The position numbers and the translations under genes are program-made. DNA of 64,000 bases from Eremomyces bilateralis CBS 781.70 (taxonomy: Eukaryota; Ascomycota; Dothideomycetes; Eremomycetales; Eremomycetaceae): contig NW_022985082.1 of NCBI RefSeq assembly GCF_010015585.1, positions 363,150 through 427,149 of the forward strand, written 5' to 3'. Positions 11,438-21,553 of this stretch are shown in pieces. Each line of letters starts with the position of its first letter. The stretch's first letter is position 1. The notes below the pieces were generated by a model. That model worked only from the letters and a program-made list of their open reading frames with translations. It searched no databases and was not told where the DNA came from.

Positions 11438-12686
11438 TACCCTTCCACAGTCATCAATCATTGCTTAGCCTGCTCTGTGGGCACTTAGATACGCAGTTCC
11501 TGGATACGAGATACGGTTCGCAAAACACGATTGTGTTTGTGTCAAGGTTTTTATTAACAATCCACGCCATGAGATGAGACTCGCGGGCTCTGCCAAGGAC
11601 CCTCTTTCGGGCGGTGCCGAACTGCCGATGTGCAACCCCGAATGATCGGTGAACATCGACATGAAAATGGTATCTGGGGTTGTCTTGATGCCCATCGCGA
11701 ACCGGATTCACAATCCTCACTCTTGAATCGATGAGGACATGAGCATGCTCTGCTAGAGTACTGGTGCTCTTCTGTTCGATGACAATAGACGGATGTGGTT
11801 TCAAACAAGCCTTCTATGCCGCTTGGCAACTCGGGTCTTATTTCAAGTTCTTCAGACGTAAAAGTCTTTTGCCATAACTATCCATTTTCGACTTTATCGT
11901 CGATACTGCGACCTTTTTCTAACCCCTGTCAGGGCTGCTCTTCAGGGGGCTGTTAAATTGGCGATAGGTATTCAGTCTTGTTCAATGTAGTGATGCAAGC
12001 AGGCAATAGCTTATCAGCAATCCGGGGTGCAATTTGGTTCGTGTCTTTTCGGCTTTCCAGGCATGCCGCATCTCTTCCCTTATTCGAGCGCATTCCAAAC
12101 TCCAACATTCGATGAACCGACCAGCGTTTCCACAGGGTCGTTATCCCACCTTTCTCGTGTCTGGACCCTTGCGGTCCACGCTAGCAGACTAGCTTCGCCG
12201 TTGGGACGTGGGAATTGGATCTAGTAGCAAAAGTCGACATCTTGCTTCCCGAACCCAGATTTTTCTGGCTCAGTTTGACTGAGCGTTAACCTGATAGCCT
12301 AGACTTCTAGATAGACTCGATAATCGATGTAGTCTAAGAGGGGATACCCACGCGACATTTTTGATGGAGACTCGCATATCATGGAATCCGGCGACCTGGA
12401 ATGTGGGCGGCGTCTCCATGGAACCGGGCCATTCGGTCCCGAAGAGGAATAGACTTATCGTTGGATCTTGAATTTCTTGCCTGCTGGGTTACGATGGAGA
12501 CCCACCACACGTAGATTTTACGAATACTTATCATGTCCACCCCCGCCTATCTTTCCTGGTCAATGCATCGTTTCTTGCTTTCGATAACAAGATATTTGGG
12601 ATTAAACTCTTTCGCAGAGCCCAAATATCGTTTATACCTGGGGTCGAACACTACTGCAACGCCCCAAGACAATTGCAACTTTCAAC
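11438..12686. other. Intergenic region upstream of the permease
   Basis: About 1.2 kb between the LINE remnant and the permease start. Overlapping open frames around 11454-11829 on the minus strand show no recognisable domain. A small perfect hairpin (GCTCAGT-TTG-ACTGAGC) lies near 12268-12286. The last 240 bases hold GATA-type sites (separate entry). Confidence 0.5.
12455..12587. promoter_or_regulatory. Three HGATAR (AreA-type GATA factor) sites upstream of NCS1 permease
   Basis: Three matches to HGATAR lie 100-232 bases before the permease ATG: TTATCG (CGATAA on the minus strand) at 12455-12460, TTATCA (TGATAA) at 12528-12533, and CGATAA at 12582-12587. Fungal purine and cytosine permeases are commonly under AreA nitrogen control, so the cluster fits. 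With such a short motif chance occurrence is possible. Confidence 0.4.
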
Positions 12687-14364
12687 ATGTCGGACATTGA
12701 AAAGCAGAATGTCACTGGGGGCAAGGAATACCAGCCCAACTATGATCATCGTGGTTCCTCTAACTATGCAGATGGAACCGTTCCTGGCGAATCATTCGCT
12801 ATCGGCGAGACCTGGTATGCGAAACTCCAACGACTTGCCGGCAAGTATGGGGTTGAACAGCGAGGAATTGAACGTGTTCCTGAAGAGGAGCGCGTTGATG
12901 TTGGTTTCAAAAGTCTGTTGAACACCGGAACAATGGTAAATAGCAGTCCATTCTGTTCTGGTCAATGGCTGCTCACAACGAATCTAGTGGCTCTCAGCCA
13001 ACATGGTCGTATCTTCATTCGCACTGGGACTTCTCGGAAAATCGGTCTACAACCTTGGATTTGTTGACGCTGTCCTGGTCATCCTATTCTTCAACCTAAT
13101 CGGCATTCTACCCGTCTGCTACTACTCGACATTCGGCCCACGATTCGGCTTGCGACAAATGGTCCTCTCCCGGTTCTTCTTTGGCTGGCACGGTGTCAAG
13201 CTGGTTGGTGTGTTCAACACGCTTGCATGCGTCGGTTGGTCAGCCGTCAACTGCATTGTTGGGGCCCAGTTGATCTATGCGGTGAACAACGACGTACCTG
13301 GATTTGCGGGAATCATCATCATCTCTATCTGCACCTTAATTATCTGCCTGTTTGGATACAAGGTCGTCCATGTCTACGAGTTCTGGTCTTGGATCCCGAC
13401 TTTCATCGTCTTCCTCATTACCCTTGGAATCTTCGCCCACAGTGGAGATTTTGTAAACATGCCCATGGGTACCGGGAAGGTCGAAATGGGTTCTATCTTC
13501 GGATTTGGTGCAACCATCTTTGGCTTCGCAACTGGATGGTCTACTTATGCTGCCGACTACACTGTCTACATGCCTTCCAGCACCTCTCGCGTCAAGGTGT
13601 TCTTCGCTACTTTCACCGGCCTCATTATCCCCCTCCTATTCACCGAAATACTCGCCGCTGCCGTTATGACTGCCACAAGCATCAACGGTGGTGATAACAT
13701 CTACATGGAGGGCTATGAATCGTCCGGAGCTGGCGGCCTCCTTGCTGCTGTACTCTTCCCCAAACTCGGAGGATTCGGTCGATTCTGCCTAATCCTCATG
13801 GCGCTCTCCATCGTCGCAAACAACTGTCCAAACGTTTACTCTGTTGCTCTTACTATGCAAATCTTTGGGCGCTGGACTCAACGCATCCCTCGATTCGTCT
13901 GGACCATCATTGGTACTTGCGTCTACGTTGCGATTGCTATTGCCGGCTACTCGCACTTCGAGGAGGCTCTGGATCATTTCTTGGTCTTCATTGGTGAGTT
14001 ACTTAGGATATCTATCTGTTTATATATAATACTGACCTGCACCACAGGCTACTGGCTTGCAATCTACACGGGTATTGTCCTGACCGACCACTTCGTCTTC
14101 AAGCGCGGATTCAGTGGTTATCGACCCGAATATTACGATCAACCCTCCAAACTCCCTCACGGAATCGCTGCCGTGGTTGCCTTCTGCTTCGGCATCGTCG
14201 GTATGGTTGTTGGTATGAGCCAAGTTTGGTTCGTTGGGCCGATTGCCCTCCATGCTGGCGAAGCACCAATTGGGGGTGACGTTGGATTTGAGCTAGCATT
14301 TGCGTTTGCTGCTGTCAGCTATCTTGGGCTTAGGACATTAGAGCTGAAGTACTTCGGCAGATGA
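12687..14364 (+). CDS. NCS1-family purine/cytosine permease (Fcy2/FcyB-like)
   Basis: Exons 12687-12935, 12988-13993 and 14048-14364 give 523 residues, the usual size of fungal Fcy2-type transporters. The cytosolic N terminus (about 80 residues; ERVPEEERVD) leads into TM1 with the conserved MWLSANMVV; the Trp-Leu-Ser codons directly follow the first intron (52 bases). About 12 hydrophobic segments follow. The motif FGATIFGFATGWSTYAADYTVYMP, with its Ala-Asp-Tyr, and the NNCPNVYS stretch are hallmarks of the purine-cytosine branch (substrate-binding TM6/TM8) rather than the allantoin/uracil Fur branch. It should import cytosine and purines with protons at the plasma membrane. The second intron (13994-14047) is 54 bases, a multiple of three without an in-frame stop, so retention would insert 18 residues between TM9 and TM10 without truncating the protein. 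The splice form is chosen because GTGAGT and ACCACAG are canonical and FIGYWLAIY is restored. Confidence 0.9.
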
Positions 14365-15833
14365 GCGGAACTCTTTTTCCTAAACCTCTTGCCGCCACCC
14401 TATATCGGGCTGACTACGAAACTGATGATACCCCTATTTGCTTCTTCCATGTAATGCTAGATTAATCACTGCCATAAGCAACGAAATGGCAAGAAATTTC
14501 CCCCTTCTGAACCACGAGCTTCGTGGTGTCATCTTATTAGCGGCGAGAAATGTGCAAGCTCCTAGTGGTGTTTGTCTCCAGCAATTATGCCTCATCATAA
14601 TCTCCCGACTCTTTTCAAATCGACGCTCCGACCCCGCAGATTTCAGAATTTTTAATTTCATAAACCAAGTCTAGAGTATGTTTTTCCAGCAGAGCTCATA
14701 GTTGTTGCCTTTTTGGGTTTGTCACTGAATTTCCAAGTCGAATAGAATAACATCTATCAGAATCAATACAAAGACATACAAATACTGTGGTTTTCTTTCA
14801 GTCTCTGAGTCTATCAGCTTGCAATATGAACGTATAGGAAAGAGGACAACGAATCAATGCGATACTGCACAGGTATATAACGGAGCTCAAAAAACATTCG
14901 ATCATGGCTTCCGCAACGCTGCGATGGATGTGTAGCAGGAGAACTTGCCTCGCGATCTCAACGTCGAAGTATTAATAATATATATGATAGTAGCATGCCT
15001 TCTATATACATCTCCATGAGCACGAACATAGGCCTTAAGGAATACAAAAGGCAGAGTACCTACCTTCAAAGATCTTAGCACCTAGCACACACCAAACACA
15101 GAATGAACCCTCATACCCGTCTGGATCACAATGAGGCCAGACCCAGATCAAGGGGCCCAGAAACACATCGTTGAAGTATAGGCCGTAAACCGGCAACGGA
15201 AGAGCTGCATACTTGAACCACAGGGTTCAAGGACAACTGTCAGCAATGAAGACGGCCCCAAACCATGATATGACCTTGGATACTTGCGATGCACAACCAT
15301 GTGGCCTGTCACTTCTCTTGATCCGCAGAGCCAAACCAATCCTCTCTCCTTCCGGACGAAGAGTCCTTGGGATGATAGGATCGGCCAACTCTTCGTCGGA
15401 GCGAACCTGATCAGGTCCTGATGACCAAAGACGGATACATGCGCGTGCGTACCGCGGGAGATCGTTCCGAGAACATGGGCATGTTCAAGTATCCAGTGTG
15501 AGTAGAGCCGGACGACCTACCGAAGAAGGCCTTAGAGGACATAGTCAGGGGTTGGAGCACTACGTGCGACACTCCCTAGTGCCCCACCATGGGAATACTC
15601 GAGAAGCGGAAGGTGAAACGAGAAGGGGGCAAATCCAAGTTGGAGAAGGACGAATAAGGGTATAAAGGGACGCGTGTAAAATTATGGAATGTACCATTCC
15701 CGTAGACATCTAACTAAAACTCAAAACGTCCTTGACTAATTGCGATAAACTGCGCAAGGGTGATGGCAGATACTGATCACACTGATCAATCATTGATCAC
15801 ACTCTACTGCTCAAGCTGATGAAAGGGGGCGCG
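14365..15833. other. Intergenic region between permease and transposon
   Basis: About 1.5 kb, AT-rich in its first half. Short overlapping frames (for example 14434-14674) have no domain. A run of imperfect palindromes based on TGATCA occurs at about 15774-15800 just left of the inverted-repeat element. No gene supported. Confidence 0.5.
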
Positions 15834-15865
15834 AAGTTGCAGTCGCAGTTATCTCAGCAAGCTCA

Positions 15866-15873
15866 GACGGTAT
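15866..15873. repeat. Left 8-bp target-site duplication of hAT element
   Basis: GACGGTAT directly left of the terminal repeat is repeated exactly at 18657-18664. Eight bases is the standard length for hAT. Confidence 0.92.
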
Positions 15874-18656
15874 CAGGCTGGCTAATCGAGGCGTCGCGAG
15901 GCGTCGCGAGGGATGACTAAGCGCCTCGCCTCGCCTCGCCTCGATTGCATACTAAACCGCCTCGCGACGCCTGCTGGAACCATGGTTGAGCGTACCAAAA
16001 GATGAAATTCCGTAATCCTGTATGCCATACAGAGGTCGATATCACGGTGAGGAGGATGGTAAAGACGGTGGTGGTGAAGATCGCATACTATATTCTCCTA
16101 GCTAGACTCCTCCTCCTCGTCGTCGTCATTATCCACCGCTAGATTCGCCTGTGAGAAGACGATCTTCTCGAGATCAAGATCACTAATAATACCATTTCTA
16201 AACCAATGCTGTAGACACACCAACTTCCTCAACGTCTTCGCGTTCATACGGGCTCTCTCTGTGTCCAGGAGTCGCCCACAGGAGGACCATATCCGCTCCA
16301 TATCCGCGGCGGATGCTGGAGTGGCAAAAAGGTCCATAGCGATCCTATAGAGAGCTGGAAATCGCGTACGATTAGCAACCCACCATTCCATAGGGGCCTT
16401 CATCTTCTCCTGAGGCTCGTTGAGATATTCAGAAACCTCATCCACGGAGGAGATTTCCTGTGGTTCAAATCCAGGCCCCCAAGAACCTAAGAAGTCCTGG
16501 TAGGCGCTCCGCACGGTATGATCCGTTGACGAAGAGCTCTCTGGGACGGATATATCTTGCCGTAACGTGGCGACAGACTCACGTAATTTAGTAATGACTT
16601 GAGCCGTGCTAGGGTTTTTCGGTTCCTTGAGATCGAAGAACCTTTTCTTATATCGTGGATGAAGCAATACCGCGAGCATATACGCAGGAGTCTGCGGGTC
16701 CCTCATTTTAAGTTGGTATTTCATCGCCTTAGAGAGGGCTCTCTGTAGAGGCGATGCGAGCTCCTGGAGAACCGGTCGCCTCGGTATCTCCGCGATCAAA
16801 GAGACTAAATCTTTCACGATCAAGTGGATAACGAGGTAAGATTCGAAAAGAGCTCCTTCAGCACCATCCTCAGCGTTACTTTCTAGGATTTTGGAGCGAA
16901 TAAGGAAGGGGTGGTAAATCGCTTGGAGCTCTTCTAGAACAGCCCAATCAGCCCCTGTAAGCCCCTGGAGAGAGGCGTGTCTTGCGCAGTACTGATCAAT
17001 TGTAGCGCGTAAACGGAGAGCACGACTAATCGAGTCGTATCTTGTATTCCACCGTGTCTGGTTTTCACGGATAATACGGAGAGGCTGATCGCGACGTCGC
17101 TGAGATTGATCGACCATACCCTCTAAAATAGTGGTTTGGATCGTCAAGAACTCTTGCTCACGTTTCGAGCTACTTTTGATATGGGTAATGATAGACTTGA
17201 GGCGTTCAACGGAGACCACATCGACATTCGTTGGAAGCGTAGGACTTCGAAGATTCTGTCCTGGATGGCCAGGAATGCCACTGTCCTGCGTACATTGAAG
17301 GCCATCTGACTCGTCGTTGTCCGTGCCAGCCAAATGGTCGGTAGATAGCTGTTTGCATATCAAATTAACGATATGACAGGCGCATCGTAACCGTTTTCCA
17401 GAGACCGGGATATTGGTAATATTTCCAAGCTCTTCTACCGCCGTGGTGTTATTATCTGCGTTATCAGACATCAAGTAAGCGATCCTTTCCTTGATCTTAT
17501 ACGCCTGTACGGTGTTTTTCATGATCCGTGATAGATTTCGCCCTGTATGAGCTCCTTGAACCTCTTCCACAGTGAGGAGGGTATTCCGTTGGCGTGGTGT
17601 TTCACCGCCGGAGATGAAATGGGCCTCGATACCAAAGAAGGGTATATCGGTCGCAGACGTCCAGATGTCATACGACAACGAAATCTTGCTGGATGCACGC
17701 GAAAGTGTATGGGACACAAGAACAAGGCATTCTTCGTATACCTTGGCCACCCTATTGTATACGGATTGGTGGTTCTTTACTCTGAGCTGTGGATCTCCAC
17801 CGCTCAAAGATTCCATCAATCCGTTGTGTGCCACAGAAGAGGCCTGGCGAAATGGTATACCGTCGAGGATCACCCATTTTAAATACGCCGCATTGACATT
17901 CAAGAGCCCATTCCGGAGAGGCAGAGAATGGTGATGGAGAGCCCACGATTCACGAGATCCAGGAGGGATTACCTGTGATCCACGGCTCAAGAAAGAGTGA
18001 TCTCTTATAAGATGGTCTCGTGCAGACGACGTCGCGCCGACCCTATAGAGCTTTAAATCGAGGTTGGATCGAGCCCTTCGCCAACAGATATAGCAGACCC
18101 AATATGGAATATCTTCCTCCTCGTCTACTCTGCGAGCGACGAATCCCCAGTCCCATACAACGCTTCGCTTTCGCGGGCTAGATAAGCGATGATACTCTTT
18201 CACGAGGGAGAGACCGTATTCACGGAGAAACTCTGGATCAGGCGTGAAATCTCCTATTCCGCCGGGGTCAGGAGCATACTCAGAAAAAGAGGAGGAAAAC
18301 GATGGTAGAGACGACTGTAAAGACGACATATTGATATCGATTCTATACGTTGAGAGTAATCTTGATATTATACATATATTGGCTTTGGATTTGACCAAAA
18401 CCTCCTCAATATTCATGACTCCAGCTGGAATGTTTAATGAGCTCACCAAATCCCATAGAATCTGGGTCACATCCAGAAGATACGGACTGAGATGATGAAA
18501 GATTGGTAGAATAGGACCAAATGGGTCTAGCGAGACCTTTCCAACCCGCTTATTAATTATCCGAAGATATACCGACTGCCTCGCGACGGGTTGATCGAGG
18601 AACGAGGCGAGGCGAGGCGAGGGCCTCGCGACGCCTCGCCTCGATTAGCCAGCCTG
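15874..18656 (-). mobile_element. Complete hAT DNA transposon (2,783 bp)
   Basis: The element is bounded by terminal inverted repeats: CAGGCTGGCTAATCGAGGCG at 15874-15893 and its perfect complement ending at 18656. Similarity then continues after a 5-base indel (GTCGCGAGGC). Just inside both ends are many short GC-rich subterminal motifs (CGTCGCGAGGC and CGCCTCGCGAC types; about 15889-15972 and 18575-18640), the usual binding sites for hAT transposases. An exact 8-bp target duplication flanks it. It encodes one long transposase with all catalytic landmarks. Intact ends, intact duplication and an open transposase frame argue for a recent insertion that may still be mobile. Confidence 0.95.
16098..18329 (-). 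CDS. hAT-family transposase, apparently intact
   Basis: An intronless frame of 743 residues from the ATG at 18327-18329 (MSSLQSSLPS). The frame stays open upstream to 18470 with another ATG at 18416, so a longer N terminus of 29 residues is possible. Order of parts: a BED-like zinc finger near residues 80-120 (WVCYICWRR followed by ARDHLIRDH), SLSYDIWTSAT holding the first catalytic Asp, YLMSDNADNNTTAVEEL with the second Asp, a long helical insertion, and near the C terminus FPALYRIAMDLFATPASAADMERIWSSCG with the catalytic Glu and the hAT dimerisation region. The C-terminal tail is a run of Asp/Glu. All three catalytic acids are present and there is no internal stop or frameshift. It cuts and pastes the element that carries it. 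A plus-strand frame over it is a shadow. Confidence 0.93.
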   Translation of the reverse strand: MSSLQSSLPSFSSSFSEYAPDPGGIGDFTPDPEFLREYGLSLVKEYHRLSSPRKRSVVWDWGFVARRVDEEEDIPYWVCYICWRRARSNLDLKLYRVGATSSARDHLIRDHSFLSRGSQVIPPGSRESWALHHHSLPLRNGLLNVNAAYLKWVILDGIPFRQASSVAHNGLMESLSGGDPQLRVKNHQSVYNRVAKVYEECLVLVSHTLSRASSKISLSYDIWTSATDIPFFGIEAHFISGGETPRQRNTLLTVEEVQGAHTGRNLSRIMKNTVQAYKIKERIAYLMSDNADNNTTAVEELGNITNIPVSGKRLRCACHIVNLICKQLSTDHLAGTDNDESDGLQCTQDSGIPGHPGQNLRSPTLPTNVDVVSVERLKSIITHIKSSSKREQEFLTIQTTILEGMVDQSQRRRDQPLRIIRENQTRWNTRYDSISRALRLRATIDQYCARHASLQGLTGADWAVLEELQAIYHPFLIRSKILESNAEDGAEGALFESYLVIHLIVKDLVSLIAEIPRRPVLQELASPLQRALSKAMKYQLKMRDPQTPAYMLAVLLHPRYKKRFFDLKEPKNPSTAQVITKLRESVATLRQDISVPESSSSTDHTVRSAYQDFLGSWGPGFEPQEISSVDEVSEYLNEPQEKMKAPMEWWVANRTRFPALYRIAMDLFATPASAADMERIWSSCGRLLDTERARMNAKTLRKLVCLQHWFRNGIISDLDLEKIVFSQANLAVDNDDDEEEESS

Positions 18657-18664
18657 GACGGTAT
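18657..18664. repeat. Right 8-bp target-site duplication of hAT element
   Basis: GACGGTAT, identical to 15866-15873, directly abuts the right terminal repeat. Confidence 0.92.
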
Positions 18665-19140
18665 CTTCAGACGCTGCACGTGACTATAATGTGGCGGTGC
18701 AGGCAAAGCATCTTTAGATGCCGTCTGAGGTCTATTTGTAAGATTTGTGTGGACGCGTAGCTGAAGTTTACAGAGTTCCCAGCCGTTTCAGTCAACTATT
18801 TTAACTTTCAGTACTCAAAAGTTTACGCGAGGCTAGGTAAAGGGTAAAAGAACCCACTCTTTTATAGTATATTAAAAAATATATCGAAATAAGCCTACAA
18901 TAAAGGATTAGCATCGGCGGTTTCGAAGGGCACGCGTAGTTGAACTTTTGGGGGCGGCCCCGGTCGCTAATTTTGGTGGAGTTTAGTGTACCGTAGGGGC
19001 CAAATCCGCTCTTTTCACCTATGCGCCCACCAAAATGCTTGCAAAAGGCCCTCAGACGGCATCTGAAAGATGCCTGCACCGCCACAACCATCTTGCAGAT
19101 CCCGTCTGAGTCCCAACTGAGATAAAGTCGCAGTTGCACT

Positions 19141-19550
19141 TGCATTGCACATGCATGCAGTTGATATCCCCCAGGCAACAAGGCCAACAAGCGTCACCAT
19201 CCCCGTGCCCACCAGCGTAACTGAACCTCAAGCTCCATCTTCTCAGATGCTACGAAACTCACTAACACAACCCTCATTCTCTTAACTATACAAAAGTATA
19301 ATTAGGCTACTGGATAATAATTGCAATCTACTAGAATTCTAGAAAAATGTCATAATGAGGCTCAGTACAAGAGCTCGGATGCACGTACCTCCAACTTTCG
19401 AGGCTTAGAGCAGCGATACCGCCAGGCAGCAGCCTTCCGAAATCACATCATTCTATGGCATATAAACCCCGAATCCTATCTTGATCAAAATCCGATCATC
19501 TAAATCTATGACCTCCATCTAACCATCCTCATGCGCCTCCCCTCCCCAAA
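19141..19550. other. Intergenic region upstream of Nudix gene
   Basis: About 400 bases without gene signals. The bases just before 19551 are C/T-rich, as in a fungal leader. Confidence 0.5.
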
Positions 19551-20627
19551 ATGCCCCACAACCCCGGCCCCAGCCTTCTCCCTCTCTCCTCCACAACCTT
19601 CTCTCCCCCCAGCCCCCCGTCCACCACCCGCACCTTCTCCCTATCCGAGCACATCACCCCCGCCATATCCAAACCCCTAGTCGCGCAATTCCCCTCCCAG
19701 CACCTCACTATCGGATGCGGCGCGGCGATCTTCCACGTTGCCTCGGGTCGCGTCGTGGTGTGCTACCATGAGCGGGATAAGTATTGGTTCCTGCCGAAGG
19801 GGCGGCGGGACGCGGGGGAGGAGAGTGGGCAGGCAGCGGAGCGGGAGGGGTATGAGGAGGTGAGTAGTTAGATGCACAGTTACACCCTCTGATTGTTCTT
19901 GCTTTCCTGGCATGATGGGGCAGGTCGGTCGCTAGAACCGCGGCTTTCGATCTGAAAGAATCGGATGTATAAGGAGCACGGGATGACTGACAGCGTGCTG
20001 CACTCCACCTTACTAACTAGATCACAACACCAGTCCGGCTACCCCAACCGGCTCCTCCCCCTTCCCATGGTCCACCGCCAACCCTACCCCGACGCGATCC
20101 ACACGCAAAAAGCCCGAGGCACCCTCCCCCTCGCCTCGCTCTGCGTCACCGAGCCCGCTTGGACGCAGATGCTCCCCAATTCTTCGCGCTCGCTGTACCT
20201 GCTCTTCTGGTACATCTGCGAGACGCTCCCTCCGCCATCCGCGTCCGAACTTCCCGCCTCAACCTCCGACATAGCTGCGGAAGGTACTGGTCCGTCGACA
20301 GCAACAGAAATCGACGGCGACCCACCATCCGCCTCCAGACCCCTCTACACGCCCCCAACCCCCTACCCCCCCACGCTCACCCTCCCCGCGCGTCTCGCGC
20401 TCGAGCCGCCCGGGTTCGAGCCGACCAAGCACGCGAACACAGGGGTCAACGAGGAGGAATCGTGGTACCGGAGCTATTTGCTGCCGATTGAGGAGGCGGT
20501 GGGGCGTTTGGAGGGGACGGTGATGGCAGATGTGGTGGTGAGGGGGTGGAGGGGGATTGTGGAGCGGGGGAGGGGGGAAGGGGTTGAATGGGGACGAGAT
20601 GGGAGCGGGTGGGGGACTGTCGGGTAG
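19551..20627 (+). CDS. Nudix-domain hydrolase
   Basis: Exons 19551-19859 and 20034-20627 give 300 residues. The Nudix box is interrupted by the 174-base intron exactly between its two final Glu codons and the next residue: GRRDAGEESGQAAEREGYEE | SGY. After joining, the GX5EX7RExxEExG signature is complete, including the metal-binding REGYEE. The intron has GTGAGT and an ACTAAC branch with CACCAG acceptor. One deviation: the hydrophobic residue expected after RE is Gly. Upstream, LTIGCGAAIFHV and CYHERDKYWFLPKG fit the first strands of the fold. The C-terminal half (TLPLASLCVTEPAWTQMLP, LFWYICE, EESWYRSYLLPIEEA) contains a Pro-rich insert and is typical of larger fungal Nudix proteins. The family cleaves nucleoside diphosphates linked to other groups; the substrate cannot be told. 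Confidence 0.82.
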
Positions 20628-21099
20628 GGCTGCTTGAACAAAGCATTGTCGCTTTATTCCACGGGTATTGGGTACGTTTTCCTGCGATTCTGACCTGAGA
20701 CAGGATTTTCGGATGGGCGATAGCTGTCAAGAGCTGATGATGCCCATGCATCCTCTTGTCCGGTGAAAGATTTCGGGATGAATATGCATATAATGTATGG
20801 CCGAGGGGGTTGATTATTCTCTGGTCGATTGCATTGATGGAGTGTCTCTCTGCTATGCATCTCAATCCCATTTAGAATTGAACATTTGCTGAAGGGAACT
20901 ACCATATAGTTGACCTAACTCCAAATGAAAAGTGAACTGAGGGGAACCATGTCATGAAAGTATTGTCAATAGAAAGGCTGACAGTGTGTCTTTGTCTCAG
21001 TGGTCAGAGATTCAGACTGAGGGCTTAGGCTCATTATTTGGATGCTGGAGAAAGTCAGGGGCTTAGGATGGAGGGAAACCGTCGTGAATAGACATCGGC
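20628..21099. other. 3' region of Nudix gene and intergenic space
   Basis: About 470 bases with no coding or repeat signal recognised. Minus-strand frames ending at 20446-20654 are shadows of the Pro-rich Nudix coding sequence. Confidence 0.5.
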
Positions 21100-21444
21100 C
21101 TATCGAGTGATAAGCTGAACAGCTAGCTTCCATTTCCTACTAAATTTCCTGGTCGTTTCGCGCTTCGTAGGCCTGAAGCCGCCCTGGTTGAGTTGCCGAC
21201 GGACTTCATCTAACTGGCCCTGTTGGTGGGTAAGGCTCTGCCGATGAATCAGTCGATCGGCCGCTGCGGCTTCGCGCAGTTTCTCGACCTCAGCATGACT
21301 CTCCTTGAGGGCGGCGAACAAATCCTCCCTAGCATCTAGTAGACCCTGAAGCTGCATGTCCTCGACCTCAGCGACATGGTAGTTCTTCAGGTAGGGAGCG
21401 ATCCAGGCAGTTGGTCTTATCCCGGCAGAGGATTCTCGAGTGGG
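21100..21444 (-). pseudogene. Fragment encoding a coiled-coil segment, unknown family
   Basis: The minus-strand frame is open from just after a TAA (21445-21447) to a stop at 21100. It encodes about 114 residues including AWIAPYLKNYHVAEVEDMQLQ, a charged heptad-like coiled coil (AREDLFAALKESHAEVEKLREAA, then HQQGQLDEVRRQL) and a basic tail (RPTKRETTRKFSRKWK). The neighbouring frame on the 5' side (21368-21553) looks coding-like too (RDITHSRILCRDKTN), which suggests a frameshifted older gene, perhaps a retroelement gag-like or plasmid-like piece. I do not recognise the family, and it may be spurious. Confidence 0.3.
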
Positions 21445-21553
21445 TTATATCCCGAGTCGGTCTCAAGGACGTCCTCACTAGGCCCGTGAGATTTGGATAG
21501 AACTTGAAGTAAAACCAAGGGCAGGTACTATCCTGCTGGTGTGGGACGCACAC

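Larger units (their letters stand above)
15834..19140. mobile_element. Older inverted-repeat (foldback/MITE-like) element, split by a hAT insertion
   Basis: The left arm (15834-15873 continuing at 18665-18730) and the right arm (about 19049-19140, complement) match each other over roughly 100 bases with small gaps. Shared pieces in order are GTTGCAGTCGCAG/CAACTGCGAC, TTATCTCAG, CTCAGACGG, TGTGGCGGTGCAGGC, and ATCTTT(C)AGATGCCGTCTGAGG. Between the arms lie about 320 bases with no gene (18731-19048); they contain two similar ACGCGTAG(C/T)TGAA sites in direct orientation. Removing the hAT element and one target copy restores the left arm, which shows the order of events. The outer borders and superfamily are unknown because no flanking duplication could be defined. 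Confidence 0.7.

Noticed and set aside
11454-11829. Minus-strand frames next to the LINE, considered as upstream LINE sequence
   Set aside because: No reverse transcriptase or endonuclease motifs in any frame; the LINE similarity ends near 11435.
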